Part shown: positions 42,199-52,219 of the stretch, piece after piece
How positions within the stretch are numbered: position 1 is the stretch's first letter
How the letters are laid out: every line of letters starts with the position of its first letter
Assembly (NCBI RefSeq): GCF_002157835.1
Contig: NZ_CP020809.1
Location: forward strand, 5,642,001 to 5,706,000
Origin: Mycobacterium dioxanotrophicus
GTDB lineage: Bacteria; Actinomycetota; Actinomycetes; Mycobacteriales; Mycobacteriaceae
Direction of reading: 5' to 3'
DNA: 64,000 nucleotides
The notes under the pieces: generated by a model
Databases searched by the model: none
What the model saw: the letters and a program-made list of their open reading frames with translations, nothing else
What the model was told of the DNA's origin: nothing
Translations under genes and position numbers: made by a program

Positions 42199-43233
42199 AT
42201 GAGACTCGACGACCTCTGCAGCGTGATCGACGGGCAAGGCTTCCCGTCCCGAGATGCGGCCGAGCACCCGGACCGGCAGTCGGTCGTCGCGGCCCGCGAG
42301 GCCATCACCGCAGCGGTGCGTGACGACGAGTTCCTGGTCGACTGCATGACGCGCGAGCTCGATCTCATGGAGCACCCGGCACCACGGCGCGGGCTGGTTC
42401 CCTTCTACACGCTGCCCGGCTACGGAATTCGGTTCGCCTTCGGCTATTGGCCGCCCGGCAGCAACGCAGGCGCCCACGAACACACGGCCTGGACCATCAC
42501 CGCCGTATGCCGCAACGAACTCACGGTCCAGACCTACGATCGCGACCAGTCCTATCGTCGGCAGGAATTGGTGCCCAAGAACCGCTTCGACGCCCCGGCC
42601 GGACGCGTCGGCTTCATCTACGAACCCTGTATTCACGACCCGCATAACCCGACGAATCGGTGGTCGCTGTCGCTGCATGTGACCAGCCCGCGCGACGGTG
42701 AGCGCCGCGACGACGCAGCTGCGTGCCTGCCGGTACTGGAGACGCTCCGTGCACGATGGTCGGTCGACGCTGACGATCCGTACCTCTGGGTTCAGACAAC
42801 CAGGTATCGGCAGGCGTTGATTCGCGAAGTCGCCAGATTCCTGGCGGACACCGAAGTCGCTGCGTCCGAACGTCTTCTAGATCGGTGTCACCGGCTCGGC
42901 TCGACTGCGACGCGCCGGTTCATCGCCGGTCTGGGCAGGCCCGCACCCGAAGGGCCGGACCGTGGCGCGCCGCCGGTCTTGACGGTCACCCACCGGGATC
43001 TGGTCCTGACCTGTCGCGACGTCGACGGTGGCGTCGCGCTCGGCGTCGAGACCCCCGACGGCTGGATCGAACAATTGCGGATGGCGAGGTTGGCGCGCGA
43101 GGCGGTCGTGTTCTGCACCCACAGAAGCGAATTCGAGGTCAGCGAGATTCCGGGGCCGTTGACGGCGGCAGAGCGCCATGCGATCGCCGAAGCCCTCCAA
43201 GAGGCCGGCCTGTTCAGAACGGAGCCCAGCTGA
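42199..43233 (+). CDS. Cysteine dioxygenase-like cupin protein with extra C-terminal domain
   Basis: The 344-residue protein has a cupin core like bacterial thiol dioxygenases: GSNAGAHEHTAWTITAVC supplies the H-x-H pair and IHDPHNPTNRWSLSLHVTSP supplies the third His and the family SLHV segment. A helical middle follows, then a C-terminal domain of about 80 residues with TVTHRDLVLTC and EIPGPLTAAERHAIAEAL. That domain resembles the C-terminus of the next gene product. Fe(II) dioxygenase activity on a cysteine is the family expectation. The start immediately follows the stop of the Cys-tailed protein gene, so they are coupled. Confidence 0.75.
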   Translation: MRLDDLCSVIDGQGFPSRDAAEHPDRQSVVAAREAITAAVRDDEFLVDCMTRELDLMEHPAPRRGLVPFYTLPGYGIRFAFGYWPPGSNAGAHEHTAWTITAVCRNELTVQTYDRDQSYRRQELVPKNRFDAPAGRVGFIYEPCIHDPHNPTNRWSLSLHVTSPRDGERRDDAAACLPVLETLRARWSVDADDPYLWVQTTRYRQALIREVARFLADTEVAASERLLDRCHRLGSTATRRFIAGLGRPAPEGPDRGAPPVLTVTHRDLVLTCRDVDGGVALGVETPDGWIEQLRMARLAREAVVFCTHRSEFEVSEIPGPLTAAERHAIAEALQEAGLFRTEPS

Positions 43234-43925
43234 TGTCCGCGGCCGAATCCGCAATCCAGGCAACGGTTTCCCCGCTACTTGGCGAAGCCCTGTCATTCGA
43301 CGCGCCCTATGTCGTCGAGCGACTGGTCAACGACCGTGTCGTCGGCGACCCGGACGAAGGCCGCGAACTGTTCGCCGAGATACTCAAATACCTGGTGCTG
43401 TGTGAGTTGAATCGTGATGTCGTGGTCGGCATGTACTCGGCCCGCGTCGACGAGGCCTGGCACGCATTCATCTTGTACACCACGGAATACACCGACTTCT
43501 GCCTGCGATTTTTCGGCCGGTACGTCGGGCACGCTCCCAAGAACGCCCCGCACGACGACTCCCACGATCACCGCGACCGGCGCGAACTCACCTTCGACGA
43601 GTTCCGCGAGCGCTACCAGAACGCTTTCGACGAGCCGCTGCCGCAGGTCTGGTATGACGCGCGCAGTATCGTGCCCGCGCGCCGGGTGTTCAACGATTCA
43701 GCACCGAATATGACGGTGACGCAGCATGATTCGATCGCAGAGCTCGTCGATGGCTCCGGCACCGTGATCCTGTCGGCCAATGCGATCGCTTACGACGCCT
43801 TGCTGTTCATCGCTCACACAGGCGCCTTCTACGTTCGGGAGCTGCCGGGCGGGCTGACCGACGACGAGAAGGTCAGCCTGGTCAGGACATTGATGTCGTG
43901 GGGTCTACTGCGGGTCGCGCCATAG
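43233..43925 (+). CDS. GRDP-like helical protein with shared C-terminal domain
   Basis: The 230-residue protein has RVDEAWHAFILYTTEYTDFC, the conserved core of glycine-rich-domain-containing (GRDP-like) proteins, in residues 65-90, followed by a His/Asp-rich loop (APHDDSHDHRDR). The last 65 residues (MTVTQHDSIAELVDG to ELPGGLTDDEKVSLVRTLMSWGLLR, abbreviated) align with the C-terminus of the upstream cupin protein. Start and previous stop overlap by one base. The function is unknown; the shared domain suggests that both proteins dock to the same partner. Confidence 0.72.
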   Translation: MSAAESAIQATVSPLLGEALSFDAPYVVERLVNDRVVGDPDEGRELFAEILKYLVLCELNRDVVVGMYSARVDEAWHAFILYTTEYTDFCLRFFGRYVGHAPKNAPHDDSHDHRDRRELTFDEFRERYQNAFDEPLPQVWYDARSIVPARRVFNDSAPNMTVTQHDSIAELVDGSGTVILSANAIAYDALLFIAHTGAFYVRELPGGLTDDEKVSLVRTLMSWGLLRVAP

Positions 43926-43935
43926 CGGTCCGCGA

Positions 43936-44403
43936 TCATCTCTGATACGCGCTCGGATCGATCATGAGATGCGCTGACACGTCCCCGACCATCTCGACGT
44001 CGACCCTGCGTTCGGTGAAGTGCCAGGCGTGGTCGTCACGAGCGAACGCATCAAAATAGCGCCCGACCACGATGGGTTGCAAGGGCACCGCCCCCGGCCC
44101 TTCGAGGACGTTCTGGACGACGACGAAGGTCGACCGCGCCGTCGCCTGACCGCCGTCGATCTCCACGATCGGGTTGAGCACAAGGTGCCGGGTCCGCGGG
44201 GTGTTGCCGTGTTCGGGATAGCGGCGGGTGCTCGCTGCGAAGAGTTTTGCGATGTTCTCGGCACCCGACGTGGCCGGTGATGCGGTGCCGCCGAACGTGG
44301 CCCGGGCGAGCAGCTGCCCGACACCGTCGAAGTCACCGGCGTCGATGAGCTCGGCATAGCGGTAGAGCAGCTCGGTGATCTCCAGCTTGTCCGACGGGCT
44401 CAC
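43936..44403 (-). CDS. SnoaL/NTF2-like protein
   Basis: The 155-residue protein has the cone fold typical of the SnoaL-like family: [25 protein letters not shown] at the start, [15 protein letters not shown] in the middle and [15 protein letters not shown] near the end. It starts at a GTG overlapping the tsaD stop (GTGA) and so belongs to the tsa operon. Family members are hydratases, isomerases or ligand-binding proteins; none can be chosen here. It converges on the cassette gene with 10 bp between stops. Confidence 0.8.
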   Translation of the reverse strand: MSPSDKLEITELLYRYAELIDAGDFDGVGQLLARATFGGTASPATSGAENIAKLFAASTRRYPEHGNTPRTRHLVLNPIVEIDGGQATARSTFVVVQNVLEGPGAVPLQPIVVGRYFDAFARDDHAWHFTERRVDVEMVGDVSAHLMIDPSAYQR

Positions 44404-45431
44404 GCCACCTGCCCCCGCACCACGGGCAGTCCGGGATCGCTCGCGGCATCCAGCGGTGAGGGCGCAGCGCCTGCGGCGATCAGGTGCGCGGCGAACGACG
44501 CGATCATCGCGCCGTTGTCGGTGCACAGTCGCGGGCGGGGCACCCGCAGCGTCACACCTGCTGCCGCACAACGCTCTTCGGCCAATTCGCGAAGCCGCGA
44601 GTTGGCAGCCACGCCGCCGGCGATCAGCAGTGTCGAGACGCCGAGGTCGGTGGCCGCGCGCACGGCCTTACGCGTCAACACATCGGCGACCGCCTCCTGG
44701 AAGCCGGCCGCGATATCGGCCTTGACCTCATCCGAATGCGCAGCTTCCTTTTCCCAATAGCGGGCCACCGCGGTCTTCAGGCCCGAGAAACTGAACACGT
44801 AGGGGTCATCGCGCGGTCCGGTCATCCCCCGCGGGAAGACGATGGCGTCACGGTTCCCGGTGCGGGCGAGGTCGTCGAGCACCTTGCCGCCGGGGTAGCC
44901 GAGCCCGAGCAGCCGGGCCACCTTGTCATAGGCCTCGCCGGCCGCGTCGTCGACGGTGCTGCCCAGCTCGACGATCGGCTCCCCCAGCGACCGGACATGC
45001 AGCAGGTGCGTGTGTCCGCCGGAGACCAGCAGGCCCACGCTCTCCGGCAGCGGGCCGTGGTCGTAGACGTCGGCGGCCAGGTGCCCGCCGAGGTGGTTGA
45101 CCGCGTAGAACGGGACGTTCCAGCCGGCCGCATAGGCCTTGGCCGCGGCCACGCCGACCAGCAGCGCCCCTGCCAGGCCGGGACCGATGGTGGCGGCGAC
45201 GACGTCGGGACGTTCGATGCCCGCCGTGTCCAGTGCGCGCCGCATGGTGGGGCCGAGGGCCTCGAGGTGGGCGCGCGACGCGATCTCGGGGACGACGCCG
45301 CCGAACCGCGCGTGCTCGTCGACGCTTGAGGCGACTTCGTCGGCAAGCAGCGTGATGGTTCCGTCGTCAGCGAGCTCGGCGATGCCGACTCCGGTTTCGT
45401 CACACGAACTTTCGATGGCCAGGATGATCAT
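44400..45431 (-). CDS. tsaD: tRNA threonylcarbamoyladenosine synthase subunit TsaD
   Basis: The 343-residue ASKHA-fold protein transfers threonylcarbamoyl to A37 of ANN-decoding tRNAs. It has [12 protein letters not shown], the metal site [11 protein letters not shown] and [16 protein letters not shown] and [11 protein letters not shown]. It is cotranscribed with rimI, tsaB and tsaE; each start overlaps the preceding stop. Confidence 0.96.
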   Translation of the reverse strand: MIILAIESSCDETGVGIAELADDGTITLLADEVASSVDEHARFGGVVPEIASRAHLEALGPTMRRALDTAGIERPDVVAATIGPGLAGALLVGVAAAKAYAAGWNVPFYAVNHLGGHLAADVYDHGPLPESVGLLVSGGHTHLLHVRSLGEPIVELGSTVDDAAGEAYDKVARLLGLGYPGGKVLDDLARTGNRDAIVFPRGMTGPRDDPYVFSFSGLKTAVARYWEKEAAHSDEVKADIAAGFQEAVADVLTRKAVRAATDLGVSTLLIAGGVAANSRLRELAEERCAAAGVTLRVPRPRLCTDNGAMIASFAAHLIAAGAAPSPLDAASDPGLPVVRGQVA

Positions 45432-45892
45432 GATGGGCTCCCCGCGGGAAGGCGTTGCATGGTGTACGCGTCGGCGCCGCTGGCCCGGTAATACCGTTTA
45501 CGCAGACCGATGTTGACGAATCCGACGCTCTCATAGAGCTTGATCGCCGGTACATTGTCGGTACGCACCTCGAGGAAAACCACTCCCCCGGAGGCGAATT
45601 CGAGCATGCCGGCCAGTAGCCGACGGCCGATGCCCTGGCCTTGGAAGTCTGGATCGACACCGATGGTGTGCACTTCGTACTCGTAGGGCCGGACCCGGCC
45701 CAGGCGGGAGATCCCGGCATAGCCGACCAGGCGTCCCTCGCTGCGCGCGGCGATGTAGTGGTTGTGCTTGGCGGCCAGCTCGGCATGGAAGGCCCGCGCA
45801 GGCCAGGGATCATCTCCGGGGAACAGCTGGGATTCCAGTTCCGCGCAGCGGTCCGCGTCGGCTTTTTTCAGCGCGTCGTACGTGATGGTCAT
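45428..45892 (-). CDS. rimI: Ribosomal protein N-acetyltransferase RimI-like
   Basis: The 154-residue GNAT enzyme has the acetyl-CoA site [15 protein letters not shown] and [13 protein letters not shown]. RimI acetylates the N-terminus of ribosomal protein S18 in E. coli; the mycobacterial enzyme has wider specificity. The ATG at 45892 overlaps the tsaB stop as ATGA. Confidence 0.92.
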   Translation of the reverse strand: MTITYDALKKADADRCAELESQLFPGDDPWPARAFHAELAAKHNHYIAARSEGRLVGYAGISRLGRVRPYEYEVHTIGVDPDFQGQGIGRRLLAGMLEFASGGVVFLEVRTDNVPAIKLYESVGFVNIGLRKRYYRASGADAYTMQRLPAGSPS

Positions 45893-46515
45893 TTCCGCAC
45901 CGCCACAGACGGTTTGGCATCGGGCCGGCGCAGGTACAGCGGGATCAGCGGTGCCGGTTCGGCCCAGTTTCCCACCGCCGCGACCAGGCCGTCGGGTGTC
46001 GGGTACACCGGCTCCAGGCGCGGCAGGTCGAACAACGCGGCATGCTCCGGTGATCCAGCCACCTGCTCGGCCCCGGCCGGTACGTCGGCGGGTGCGTCGA
46101 CGGCCGGGCCGTCGACCCGCAGCCCGTCGCGATAGCGCGCCCAGTACACCTCGCGGCGCCGGGCGTCGGTGACCACCAGGACCTCGCCCGAGGTACGGAC
46201 CCCGATGGCGTCGAGGCTGCACACGCCGTACACCGGGACCCCCACGGCATGCCCGAACGCCGCGGCGCTGGCCATCCCGACCCGCAGCCCGGTGAACGGG
46301 CCGGGACCGCAGCCGACGACGACGCCGTCCAGATCGGCCACGGTCAGCCCGGCGTCACTCAGCGCGGCGAGCACATTCGGGGTGAGCTGCTCGGCATGCG
46401 CCCGCGGGTCGATGGTGACCCGTTCTGCCAGCGTCGTCACGGTCCCGTCGTCGGCGCGCCGGACCACCCCGGCGCTGACCGCGGGGGTGGCGGTGTCAAT
46501 CGTCAGCAGGTTCAC
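45889..46515 (-). CDS. tsaB: tRNA threonylcarbamoyladenosine synthase subunit TsaB
   Basis: The 208-residue TsaD paralogue has LLTIDTATPAVSAGV and GCGPGPFTGLRVG. It is a partner of TsaD without its catalytic metal site. A GTG at 46515 overlaps the tsaE stop as GTGA and is preferred to the GTG at 46533, which would add six residues. Confidence 0.93.
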   Translation of the reverse strand: MNLLTIDTATPAVSAGVVRRADDGTVTTLAERVTIDPRAHAEQLTPNVLAALSDAGLTVADLDGVVVGCGPGPFTGLRVGMASAAAFGHAVGVPVYGVCSLDAIGVRTSGEVLVVTDARRREVYWARYRDGLRVDGPAVDAPADVPAGAEQVAGSPEHAALFDLPRLEPVYPTPDGLVAAVGNWAEPAPLIPLYLRRPDAKPSVAVRK

Positions 46516-46979
46516 GGCGCGTTCCACTGCCACGTCACGGTGCGGACCTCACTGTCAGGATCCCGGTCGATCCGGATGTCGAGATGGTGATCGGACAATC
46601 GCTCGGCCAGCCCCTCGCCCCACTCCACCACCACGACGGCGTCTTGGAGATCGGTGTCGAGGTCGAGCGCGTCGAGTTCGCCCAGCAGGTCGGCCCCGGC
46701 ATGGTCGAGCAGCCGGTACATGTCGACGTGGATCATCGCGGGCCGGTCGGCTTGGCGGGCGCGGTGCACCCGGGCCAGCACGAAGGTCGGCGACACCACA
46801 GGCCCTTCGACATCCATCGCCTGGGCAATCCCCTTGGCCAGCACTGTCTTACCCGCGCCCAAGGGCCCGGACAGCACCACGACGTCCCCGGCGCGCAAAC
46901 CGGCGCCGAGCGTCGCGCCGAGGGCGATGGTGTCGTCGGCCGTGGTCGGTTGCGCGGTACCGGCGGTGCGTTCAGTCAT
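46512..46979 (-). CDS. tsaE: tRNA threonylcarbamoyladenosine synthase subunit TsaE
   Basis: The 155-residue ATPase has Walker A GPLGAGKT and VVSPTFVLARVH with the MYRL region that follows. It drives turnover of the TsaBD complex. It starts 8 bp inside the end of the alpha/beta-hydrolase gene. Confidence 0.94.
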   Translation of the reverse strand: MTERTAGTAQPTTADDTIALGATLGAGLRAGDVVVLSGPLGAGKTVLAKGIAQAMDVEGPVVSPTFVLARVHRARQADRPAMIHVDMYRLLDHAGADLLGELDALDLDTDLQDAVVVVEWGEGLAERLSDHHLDIRIDRDPDSEVRTVTWQWNAP

Positions 46980-48084
46980 GGGGCCGAACCCGGTCGCGCA
47001 CCCGCCGCGACAGCGTGACCAGTTTGGACGGGGTGGCCCGCTGGACCAGGCCCACCAGTGCGTCGTCGATCACCTCGGGCTCCTCCAGTTGCACCAGGTG
47101 GCCCGCACCCCCGACGATCATCAACTCGGATTTTCCTAGCTGCGCGGCCATGGCCTCTGAGTATTCCATCGGGGTGAGCAGGTCCCGGTCACCGCACGCG
47201 ATCAATGTCGGCACCCGGGCGAGCACCGGCAGTGCCGCGGACTCGTCGTGGACCTCGAGGGCGTGCAGGAACTCCACCAGCGTGGCGATCGGCGTGCTGT
47301 GCATCATCTGCTCGGAGAACTCCACCACGCTCGGGCTGATCTTCTCGTCGCCGTAGGACGCGGCACGCAGAATCGGGCCGATGACCGACCGCGCGGCACC
47401 GCGCGTGCGATGCACCGTCTTCGGGGCGTATCGTGCGGCGAACCGCACAGCCTCCAGGGCCGGGTTGCGCAGGATCTCGCCGAGCGGAGAGCGCGAAACC
47501 CCTTCGGCGGCCGACGCGATCAGCGCGGCACCGACCACCCGCGACGGATAGCGCTTGGGGAACTGCCGGGCATGCGACAACACGGTCATGCCGCCCATCG
47601 AATGGCCGACCAAAACCACCGGACCTCGTGGAACCGTCACCGCCAGTACGGATTCGAGGTCTTGGCCGAGCTGCTCGACGGTGTAGGTGTCGGGGTCGGA
47701 CGTTCCCGACTGGCCGTGGCCACGCTGGTCGTAGAACACCATGCGCACCTGCGGGCCCCACTGTTCGGCCAGCCGGGCCCGCTGAAAGTGGAAGGCGCCC
47801 ATCTGCAGACAGAATCCGTGCGCGAACACCACGGTCAGCGGCGCGTCGAGCGGCCCGACCTCGCGCACCGCGAGCGGCACCCCGTCGGCGGTGGTGACGA
47901 CCGAACTGCGGTCGGCGTCGAGAAGGTGGAAATCCTCACCGGCGTACGGGTCCTCGGTGAGGACGCGTCGCCCCAGCGACCGCGCCACCGAGGCACCGGC
48001 GACGGTGCCGACGGCGGTCAGCCCCGCTGCACCCGCCAGCCAGCGGGCCCGGTGGTGATGCTCATCGGGGGCGCGTTCGCTCAA
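46972..48084 (-). CDS. Alpha/beta hydrolase
   Basis: The 370-residue protein has an N-terminal hydrophobic segment (about 15-35) that may anchor it, then the hydrolase fold: oxyanion FAHGFCLQM, nucleophile elbow GHSMGG, acid GDRDLLTP and His in GAGHLVQLE. The substrate is unknown; it is a standard member of the alr-tsaE stretch in mycobacteria. It overlaps the alr stop and the tsaE start. Confidence 0.9.
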   Translation of the reverse strand: MSERAPDEHHHRARWLAGAAGLTAVGTVAGASVARSLGRRVLTEDPYAGEDFHLLDADRSSVVTTADGVPLAVREVGPLDAPLTVVFAHGFCLQMGAFHFQRARLAEQWGPQVRMVFYDQRGHGQSGTSDPDTYTVEQLGQDLESVLAVTVPRGPVVLVGHSMGGMTVLSHARQFPKRYPSRVVGAALIASAAEGVSRSPLGEILRNPALEAVRFAARYAPKTVHRTRGAARSVIGPILRAASYGDEKISPSVVEFSEQMMHSTPIATLVEFLHALEVHDESAALPVLARVPTLIACGDRDLLTPMEYSEAMAAQLGKSELMIVGGAGHLVQLEEPEVIDDALVGLVQRATPSKLVTLSRRVRDRVRPHD

Positions 48085-49247
48085 TGGCCCTGGCCCGAAA
48101 CGTAGCTGCGGACGACCCGGCCGCGCGGGCTGGTGACGATCTCGTAGTGGATGGTGTCGAGCAGATCAGCCCAGTCCTGGGCGGTGGATTCACCCTGGGT
48201 ACCGGGCCCGAACAGGATCGCGTCGTCACCCTCGGTGACATCGGATGCGTCCGGCCCGAGGTCGACGACGAACTGGTCCATGCAGACCCGCCCGACGGCG
48301 CGCCGAGGTTTGCCCTTGATCAGCACGTCGATCCGGCCACTGAGGGCCCGGTAGACACCGTCGGCATAACCGAGGGGCAGTAGCGCCAGGGTGGTGTCGC
48401 GGTCGGCGACCCACAGGTGCCCGTAGGACACCCCGTCCCCGGCCCGGACCGAACGCACCAGGGCCACAGGGCATTTCAGTGTCATCGCCGGTCGAAGTCC
48501 CACGTCGCCGCGGTCCGGGACGGGGTTGAGTCCATAGACCGCGACGCCGGGGCGCACCATGTCGAACGCCAGGTCCGGCCGGGTCAGCACGGCCGGTGAG
48601 TTGCTCAGATGCGCGATCTCGACAGGCACACCGTGCTCGCGGGCCCGGTCACGCATCTCGGTCAACCGCTGTGCCTGCACGTCGTTGAACGGGTGCTCGG
48701 GTACGTCGCCGTGCGCCAGGTGGCTCATGATCCCGCGCACCCGGATCGCACCGTCGGTGTGTGCGCGGTGCAGTGCGGTGAGCATCGCGGGATAGTCGGC
48801 GGCGCTCACGCCGTTGCGGCTGAGCCCGGTGTCGACCTTCACCGTCACGGTGGCGGGGCGCCCGACCTGGGTGACCGCCGCAAGCACCTCGCCGAGCTGG
48901 CGCACCGAGGACACCGCGAGCTGGACGTCGGCCGCGACGGCCGGGGCGAAGTCTGTGCCCGGCGCGTGCAGCCACGCGAGCACCGGAGCTGTGATCCCGG
49001 CTCCGCGCAGCGCCAGCGCCTCACCGACGGTGGCGACGCCGAGTTCGGCGGCCCCGGCGGCAAGTGCGGCGCGGCCGACCTGGACAGCCCCGTGCCCGTA
49101 GCCGTCGGCCTTGACCACCGCCATCACCTGCGCCGGCCCGGCCAGCTCGCGCAATACGCCTATGTTGTGCTCGACGGCGCCGAGATCCACCACTGCCTGC
49201 GGCGTTGGGTGCGGGGTCAGGGGGGTCGTGAGTTCGGTCGTCTGCAT
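48081..49247 (-). CDS. alr: Alanine racemase
   Basis: The 388-residue PLP enzyme makes D-alanine for peptidoglycan. The PLP lysine lies in [13 protein letters not shown], and the second catalytic Tyr in DGVSYGH. CMDQF and LGYADGVYR are also present. The start at 49247 (MQTTEL) matches the M. smegmatis protein; an in-frame ATG at 49253 is equally possible. It is 64 bp after gadB. Confidence 0.94.
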   Translation of the reverse strand: MQTTELTTPLTPHPTPQAVVDLGAVEHNIGVLRELAGPAQVMAVVKADGYGHGAVQVGRAALAAGAAELGVATVGEALALRGAGITAPVLAWLHAPGTDFAPAVAADVQLAVSSVRQLGEVLAAVTQVGRPATVTVKVDTGLSRNGVSAADYPAMLTALHRAHTDGAIRVRGIMSHLAHGDVPEHPFNDVQAQRLTEMRDRAREHGVPVEIAHLSNSPAVLTRPDLAFDMVRPGVAVYGLNPVPDRGDVGLRPAMTLKCPVALVRSVRAGDGVSYGHLWVADRDTTLALLPLGYADGVYRALSGRIDVLIKGKPRRAVGRVCMDQFVVDLGPDASDVTEGDDAILFGPGTQGESTAQDWADLLDTIHYEIVTSPRGRVVRSYVSGQGH

Positions 49248-49311
49248 CGTCATATCACCGCCCGCCATTGTCCCAGAACCGGCGAGCGGCCCCGCACCGG
49301 AGCGTGCCGCG

Positions 49312-50691
49312 TCAGTGCGTGAAGGGCTGCACCCGGTCGAAGAATCCACCCGGCTTGAGTTTGTCGAGGTGGCCCAGGGCGGTGATCATGTCTTCCTTGA
49401 GGGCCCGGGCCAGGTCGGCCGAGAAACCCTCACGGACCACGATCCGCAGCACGACAACCTCGGACGCGTCGTCGGGCATGGTGTAGGCCGGAACCTGCCA
49501 ACCGAACGCGCGCAGCGCCTGCGACACGTCGAACTCGGTGTACCCCGGATCGCCGGTGAGCCGGAAGCTGATCACCGGGATGGCCGATCCGTCGGAGATG
49601 ATCTCGAAGTGCTCGCTGGCCCGCAGCTCGTCGCCCAGCCAGCGCGCGGTCTGTGACAGGCACTGCATGACCTGGGTGTATCCGGCCCGGCCCAGGCGCA
49701 GGAAGTTGTAGTACTGGCCGACCACCTGGTTGCCGGGCCGCGAGAAGTTCAGGGTGAACGTCGGCATGTCCCCGCCCAGGTAGTTCACCCGGAACACCAG
49801 GTCTTCGGGCAGGTGGTCTTTGCTGCGCCACACCACGAACCCGATGCCCGGATAGGTCAGCCCGTACTTGTGCCCGCTGACGTTGATCGACACCACCCGC
49901 GGCAGCCGGAAGTCCCACTGCAGGTCGGGGTGTAGGAACGGCACCACGAAGCCACCGCTGGCCGCGTCGACGTGCACCGGGACATCGACACCGCCACCAG
50001 CCGCCAGTTCGTCGAGCGCCGCGCAGATCTCGGCGATCGGTTCGAGCTCACCGGTGAACGTGGTGCCCAAGATGCCGACGACGCCGATGGTGTCCTCGTC
50101 GACCGCGCCGAGCACCTGTTCCGGGGTGATGACGTAGCGCCCCTCAGTCATCGGCAGATATCGCGGTTCCACGTCGAAGTAGCGGCAGAACTTCTCCCAC
50201 ACCACCTGAACGTTGGAGCCCATCACCAGATTGGGCGTCCGGCCCTTCCAGCCGTCGCCGACCTTCTCGCGCCAGCGCCATTTCAGGGCCAGGCCGGCCA
50301 GCATCACGGCCTCGCTCGATCCGATGGTGGAGACCCCGGTGGCACTCGCCGGGTCGTCGTCGCGCAGGTCTTCGGCGTGGAAGAGGTCGGCGACCATGTT
50401 CACGCACCGCGTCTCGATGGCCGCGGTCGCCGGGTACTCGTCCTTGTCGATCATGTTCTTGTCGAACGTCTCCGCCATCAGCTTGCCGGCCTCGTCGTCC
50501 ATCCAGGTGGTGACGAAGGTCGCCAGGTTCAGCCGCGAGCTGCCGTCGAGCATCAGCTCGTCGTGGATGAACCTGTACGCCGCAGCGGGTTCCATCGCGT
50601 CGTCGGGCAGGCGCAGCGCCGGGACCGGCGCCATGTCCAGCCGTCCGGTGTAGGCCGGAGCGACTTGGGCGTGGGAATGCTTGCGGGACAT
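49312..50691 (-). CDS. gadB: Glutamate decarboxylase
   Basis: The 459-residue PLP enzyme has the cofactor lysine in [31 protein letters not shown], and the family start [19 protein letters not shown]. It converts glutamate to GABA and is linked to acid tolerance. It lies 14 bp after nnr. Position matches Rv3432c. Confidence 0.95.
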   Translation of the reverse strand: MSRKHSHAQVAPAYTGRLDMAPVPALRLPDDAMEPAAAYRFIHDELMLDGSSRLNLATFVTTWMDDEAGKLMAETFDKNMIDKDEYPATAAIETRCVNMVADLFHAEDLRDDDPASATGVSTIGSSEAVMLAGLALKWRWREKVGDGWKGRTPNLVMGSNVQVVWEKFCRYFDVEPRYLPMTEGRYVITPEQVLGAVDEDTIGVVGILGTTFTGELEPIAEICAALDELAAGGGVDVPVHVDAASGGFVVPFLHPDLQWDFRLPRVVSINVSGHKYGLTYPGIGFVVWRSKDHLPEDLVFRVNYLGGDMPTFTLNFSRPGNQVVGQYYNFLRLGRAGYTQVMQCLSQTARWLGDELRASEHFEIISDGSAIPVISFRLTGDPGYTEFDVSQALRAFGWQVPAYTMPDDASEVVVLRIVVREGFSADLARALKEDMITALGHLDKLKPGGFFDRVQPFTH

Positions 50692-50705
50692 GTTGATCCT
50701 TCCGG

Positions 50706-52118
50706 TTACAACGACGCGATCGCGGTGCGGATGTGAGCGAGGATGGCCGACGCCGATGTGGGCGCCGGTCGCGGACCCGGGTCGGCCGCGGAGAGGTTGG
50801 CCGCACGGGCATGCACGAACGCTGCGGCCGCGGCGGCCTGCGTGGGCTGCAACCCGGCCGCCAGCAGAGATCCGATGACGCCGGAGAGCACGTCCCCCGA
50901 ACCGGCGGTGGCGGCCCAGGATCCGCCGGCCGGGTTGAGGTAGGTGGTGCCGTCGGCGCCGGCGATGACGGTGACATTGCCCTTGAGCAGGACCGTGGCG
51001 CCGAGCCGGTCGGCGAGCCTGCGGGCGGCGCCGACGCGGTCGTCGCCGACGGGTTCACCCGCCAACCGCTGGTACTCCCCCGCATGTGGGGTCAGCACGG
51101 TCGCGGCACCGCGCCCGGTCAGCAGGCCGGGGTCTTTGGACAGCAGCGTCAGTCCGTCGGCGTCGACCAGGACCGGCAGGTCGGTGTCGAGGGCGAACCG
51201 TAGTGCGGCCTTCGCGTCGTCGTCGGTGCCCATGCCGGGGCCTGCCACCCAGGCCTGCACCCGCCCGGCTTCCTCGGGGCCTGCCGAGGCGATCACTTCG
51301 GGCCAGTGGGAAAGCACCTGCTGTGCAGCGCTTCCCGCGTAGCGCACCATTCCGGAAGTGGCGGCCACAGCGGCCCCGACGCTCAGCACCGCGGCCCCGG
51401 GATAGGTCGCCGAACCGGACAGCAGGCCCGTCACGCCCTGCGTGTACTTGTCATCGTTCGGACCCGGGACCGGCCATAGCGCTCTGACGTCGTCGGCGTC
51501 GAACCCGAGCACGTCCGTGCGGGGCAGGTCCAGGCCGATGTCGACGAGTTCGACGCGTCCGCAATCGGCCAGTGCGTGTACGGGTTTCAGCCCGCCGAAG
51601 GTCACGGTGAGCGCGGCCTTCACATGCGGGCCGTCGATGGCCCCGGTCTGCACGTCGATGCCGCTGGGGATGTCGACGGCGACCACTGGTGCGGTGTTGG
51701 CCGCGAACACCTCGGCGGCGGCCGGCCGCAGCGCACCGCGGCCCGAGATGCCGACCACCCCGTCGATCACCAGATCTGTTGCGGCAGAGATGGTTTGCAC
51801 CACACGTCCGCCGGCGGCGCGGAATCCCGCCAACGCTGCCGGGTGGGTGCGGTCCACGTTGAGCAGAATCGCGTCGGCCGCGGCACCACGACGGCGCAGG
51901 AAGGTCGCCGCCCACAGTGCGTCGCCGCCGTTGTCGCCGGAGCCGACGACGGCGCACACCCGGCGGCCGGCGATCCCTCCGGTGCGGGCGACCAACTCGC
52001 GGGCGATCGCCGTCGCCAATCCGTAGGCGGCGCGGCGCATCAGGGCACCATCGGGCAACGTTGCCAGCAGCGGCGCCTCGGCGGCTCGGATCGCATCGGC
52101 GGTGTAGTAGTGCCGCAT
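50706..52118 (-). CDS. nnr: Bifunctional NAD(P)H-hydrate epimerase/dehydratase
   Basis: The 470-residue protein repairs hydrated NAD(P)H. The N-terminal YjeF_N epimerase domain has GSGDNGGDALWAA and IPSGIDVQTG; the C-terminal ribokinase-like dehydratase has VLTPHAGEYQRL, LLKGNVTVI and the AGSGDVLSGVIG anion hole. The ATG at 52118 gives a start as in Rv3433c and follows a GGGAGC site. Confidence 0.94.
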   Translation of the reverse strand: MRHYYTADAIRAAEAPLLATLPDGALMRRAAYGLATAIARELVARTGGIAGRRVCAVVGSGDNGGDALWAATFLRRRGAAADAILLNVDRTHPAALAGFRAAGGRVVQTISAATDLVIDGVVGISGRGALRPAAAEVFAANTAPVVAVDIPSGIDVQTGAIDGPHVKAALTVTFGGLKPVHALADCGRVELVDIGLDLPRTDVLGFDADDVRALWPVPGPNDDKYTQGVTGLLSGSATYPGAAVLSVGAAVAATSGMVRYAGSAAQQVLSHWPEVIASAGPEEAGRVQAWVAGPGMGTDDDAKAALRFALDTDLPVLVDADGLTLLSKDPGLLTGRGAATVLTPHAGEYQRLAGEPVGDDRVGAARRLADRLGATVLLKGNVTVIAGADGTTYLNPAGGSWAATAGSGDVLSGVIGSLLAAGLQPTQAAAAAAFVHARAANLSAADPGPRPAPTSASAILAHIRTAIASL

Positions 52119-52219
52119 CAGCTCCCGCCCCGATCGATGACTCTCGACATGCCCGCGCGCCAACAGGTTACGCGGGATCATGCAATCAAGTCATGGGTTC
52201 GGGTCACGCATGGGCGCTG

